DNA from: Chroococcidiopsis thermalis PCC 7203
GTDB lineage: Bacteria > Cyanobacteriota > Cyanobacteriia > Cyanobacteriales > Chroococcidiopsidaceae
Length of the DNA stretch: 64,000 nt
Assembly: GCF_000317125.1 (NCBI RefSeq)
Contig: NC_019695.1
Span: 2,158,336 to 2,222,335, forward strand
Reading direction: 5' to 3'
In this document: piece after piece, positions 62,265 to 64,000 of the stretch
Layout of the letters: every line of letters begins with the position of its first letter
Numbering within the stretch: position 1 is the first letter of the stretch
Made by a program: the position numbers and the translations under genes
Notes under the pieces: generated by a model
Database searches by the model: none
Told to the model about the DNA's origin: nothing
Seen by the model: only the letters and a program-made list of their open reading frames with translations

Positions 62265-63287
62265 TTAGAGATTGCTACTTAAATCTTGTCGTCGGAAAAT
62301 TATCATATCTTTGCCCACAACTGGACTACGAGCGATTATATTTCCTTTGGGATCGATCGCCTCCAAGCGACTGAAATCGAGTTCTCTGGATCTTTCTAGC
62401 ATTTGAGCTGCTAATTTGTCTTGCTCGGAAGACGGGAGATCGTACCAGTCATCGCCAAGCGTGAGTACCAAATTGCTACCCCCAAAATTGGGTTGAATAG
62501 ACTGTATTAATCCATCCGCAACGCGATCGCTAATTTCTTCAACTTGCTTTTGAATTGAGGCGACTAAAATCTCCTCTGGTGTCAGTTGTGCAACTAGGGT
62601 AGGCATTGACTCAGGAGGTGTGACAGTCTTTACTGGCTGCGGTACATCGGTTGCAGTTAACTCACTAGGAATAGCTATTTTTGGTTCAACTTCCACTGCG
62701 GAAGATGGTTCATCTGTAAGGGAAGGAGTCGTAACCTTTGGCGGTTCCGGTGTGGAAGGAGGCGTTGTCGCGATTGGTATTTCCCGTTCAGAAGCAGGAG
62801 TTGTAGTAACTGCTGGTAGTTCTGGTGCTGTAGGGGAAGGAATTGCTGTAACTGCTGGTAGTTCTGGTGCTGTAGGGGAAGGAATTGCTGTAACTGCTGG
62901 TAGTTCCGATCTGGGAGTAGGAGCAACTGCAACCTCTGTAGGGTTACCTGAAAATAGATTTGAGGTTGTCAGCACCAAAACTACTACAACTCCTGCCATA
63001 ATTCCGGTCAAAGCAGAGTTAGACAGCTTACCTGAAAGATTTGCTGGTAGCACAGAGCGAATTTTTCCCAAAACAGAACCCCAGCCATCTTGTAAAGGTT
63101 CCCACCAACTTGCTTCAGTCGTGGTTGTGGGTTCAGCTTCTAGTTGAGCGATCGCTCCTTCTATAACTCCGATTGTGCCACGCAGCAGTTTAATTGTTTG
63201 TGTTTTTACCGCTGCTTGAAAGGAATTTGCTTTTGGCTTACGTTCAGGGGAAGGTGACTTTTGGGAATTAGACGGTTCCTGTGACAT
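62265..63287 (-). CDS. Membrane-anchored proline-rich protein, function unknown
   Basis: 340 residues, with GGAGG before ATG 63287. A basic, cytoplasmic N-terminus (about 1-90) leads into one helix (ALTGIMAGVVVVLVLTTSN), then a Pro/Thr/Val-rich linker including ELPAVTAIPSPTAP repeated, then a compact end with VLTLGDDWYDLPSSEQDKLA and DPKGNIIARSPVVGK. The linker repeat is an exact 42-bp DNA duplication. Similar C-terminal domains occur in other cyanobacterial proteins of unknown role. Confidence 0.78.
   Translation of the reverse strand: MSQEPSNSQKSPSPERKPKANSFQAAVKTQTIKLLRGTIGVIEGAIAQLEAEPTTTTEASWWEPLQDGWGSVLGKIRSVLPANLSGKLSNSALTGIMAGVVVVLVLTTSNLFSGNPTEVAVAPTPRSELPAVTAIPSPTAPELPAVTAIPSPTAPELPAVTTTPASEREIPIATTPPSTPEPPKVTTPSLTDEPSSAVEVEPKIAIPSELTATDVPQPVKTVTPPESMPTLVAQLTPEEILVASIQKQVEEISDRVADGLIQSIQPNFGGSNLVLTLGDDWYDLPSSEQDKLAAQMLERSRELDFSRLEAIDPKGNIIARSPVVGKDMIIFRRQDLSSNL
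62806..62906. repeat. 42-bp tandem repeat in the proline-rich gene
   Basis: Two full units and a partial third starting GTAACTGCTGGTAGTTC, spaced exactly 42 bp (62806, 62848, 62890). It preserves the frame (14 codons). Confidence 0.9.
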
Positions 63288-63380
63288 AAATTTCTTCCTC
63301 CCAGGCAGCGAAACAGTCGAAGATAAGTTAAATTCTTAGCGGGTGCTGCACCTAGCTTATCAGTTAACAGTTATCAGTTA

Positions 63381-63460
63381 TCAGTGTCTAGTGGCTAGTG
63401 GCTGGTGACTAGTGACTGGATAAAGACTCTAGCCACTAGCCACCAGCTACCAGTCACTCA
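63381..63460. repeat. Paired inverted heptamer array (hairpin-like)
   Basis: Left arm CTAGTGGCTAGTGGCTGGTG, spacer about ATAAAGACTC, right arm TAGCCACTAGCCACCAGC and CAGTCACTCACC. In the divergent promoter region of the proline-rich gene and the phosphatase. Confidence 0.75.
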
Positions 63461-63481
63461 CCAATTACCAATTACCATCTT

Positions 63482-64000
63482 ATGAGTTTCAAACGCCGTC
63501 AATTTCTCTTCCTAAGTACATTGAGCTTTGTTGGTGTGGCGCTGTGGAACAAAATCCACGGACGTGCAGCCGTTACGCAGGATAAATCGACAATTACTGC
63601 TGGTGCTGACGATTTAAAGCCTAAACCGCCTGCAAATCCTTTGTTACGGTTTATCTCGGTGGCAGATACCGGAACGGGCGATCGCGGACAATATGCTGTA
63701 GCTGAGGCAATGACTGCCTATCATCGTCAAAACAAGTTTAATTTGGCAATTTTGGCAGGAGATAATATTTACAACAACGGCGAGATCGAAAAAATTCAAG
63801 CTGTATTCGAGCGTCCCTATGAACCCCTACTCAAACAAGGGGTTAAATTTTATGCTTGTCTTGGCAATCACGATATTCGCACCGCTAATGGCGATCCTCA
63901 AGTGCGCTATCCTGGCTTTAATATGCAGGGACGATTCTATACTTTCCGCCGCGATCCGGTACAGTTTTTTGCTCTCGATACCAACAGCAACGCCGATTGG
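63482..64000 (+). CDS. Tat-exported metallophosphoesterase, 3' truncated by window edge
   Basis: 173 residues visible; the frame is open at the right edge. KRRQFLFLSTLSFVGVALW is a twin-arginine signal. The metallophosphatase fold then shows FISVADTGTGDRG, LAILAGDNIYNNGEI, YACLGNHDIRTA and FFALDTNSN. This order fits purple-acid-phosphatase-like enzymes that act outside the cytoplasm. The substrate cannot be inferred. Confidence 0.88.
   Translation, partial: MSFKRRQFLFLSTLSFVGVALWNKIHGRAAVTQDKSTITAGADDLKPKPPANPLLRFISVADTGTGDRGQYAVAEAMTAYHRQNKFNLAILAGDNIYNNGEIEKIQAVFERPYEPLLKQGVKFYACLGNHDIRTANGDPQVRYPGFNMQGRFYTFRRDPVQFFALDTNSNADW

Noticed and set aside
62620-63147. A 175-codon Gly/Val-rich frame opposite the proline-rich gene
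   Set aside because: It is the mirror of a Pro/Thr-rich coding region; the minus strand has the ribosome site and conserved C-terminal domain.
1-64000. CRISPR arrays
   Set aside because: The many direct repeats are contiguous 7-9-bp units without unique spacers, and no cas genes are present.

Overview
The window is cyanobacterial chromosome. It carries photosystem genes (psaI, psbE-F-L-J), ndhC-K-J, two high-light-inducible proteins, the rubredoxin/Ycf48 pair and a group 1 sigma factor. The octamer GCGATCGC (HIP1) is scattered through nearly every gene. Dense heptamer and nonamer tandem repeats and the gene content suggest the Chroococcidiopsis/Nostocales side of the phylum; this lineage assignment is inference. 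No rRNA, tRNA, CRISPR array or intact transposase was seen.

Layout. 1-1.8 kb: 3' end of a nonribosomal peptide synthetase ending in a SagB-type oxidase domain. 2-16.5 kb: housekeeping and envelope genes (aroA, a methyltransferase, a HEAT-repeat protein, a GT39 mannosyltransferase-like protein, ppk2, cofH, an LD-carboxypeptidase, a GT4 glycosyltransferase, an EamA transporter, sppA), with a decayed IS element at 11.2-12.1 kb. 16.6-23.3 kb: aroH, an M20 amidohydrolase, a Uma2 protein and xdhA-xdhB. 23.6-28.5 kb: the photosynthesis block, with psaI convergent to rubA-ycf48-psbE-F-L-J, and ndhC-K-J divergent from rubA. 28.5-37.7 kb: GNAT, miaE, phosphatase, M48 protease, DUF4330, an alpha/beta hydrolase, a lipoprotein, a NodB deacetylase, sigA and two HLIPs. 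37.9-44.1 kb: a polyamine-type ABC transporter with a frameshifted aminobutyraldehyde-type dehydrogenase, then thiE-thiS. 44.4-56 kb: DUF1565-SPOR protein, PD-(D/E)XK-like protein, malic enzyme, lepB, acyl-CoA/ACP synthetase, YlqD, pyruvate dehydrogenase E2 and a PBP4-type carboxypeptidase. 56.2-64 kb: a six-domain response regulator with GGDEF output, a stand-alone receiver, several small unknown genes, a NYN-domain protein, a proline-rich membrane protein and the start of a Tat-exported phosphatase.

The most striking feature is a population of short repeats that has entered genes. Three palindromic families share GTAG...CTAC ends: a 28-bp GGGGCGCAC type, a 67-69-bp GGGCGGGTTT type and a 28-bp GAGACGTTAC type. 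Copies lie in frame inside a GT39 enzyme, an LD-carboxypeptidase, an M20 amidohydrolase, a DUF1565 protein and an acyl-CoA synthetase, and they supply the stop codons of two genes. Heptamer repeats form paired inverted arrays between genes and encode the C-terminal tails of ThiS and of the GGDEF regulator. The ThiS case puts residues after the diglycine that must be terminal for function. A second lead is a near-identical upstream motif (CTCACAAGTTCCTCA) preceding two small unknown genes at 59.4 and 60.5 kb. I see no obvious novel multi-gene defence or biosynthetic system; the repeat system is the best candidate for something not fully described.
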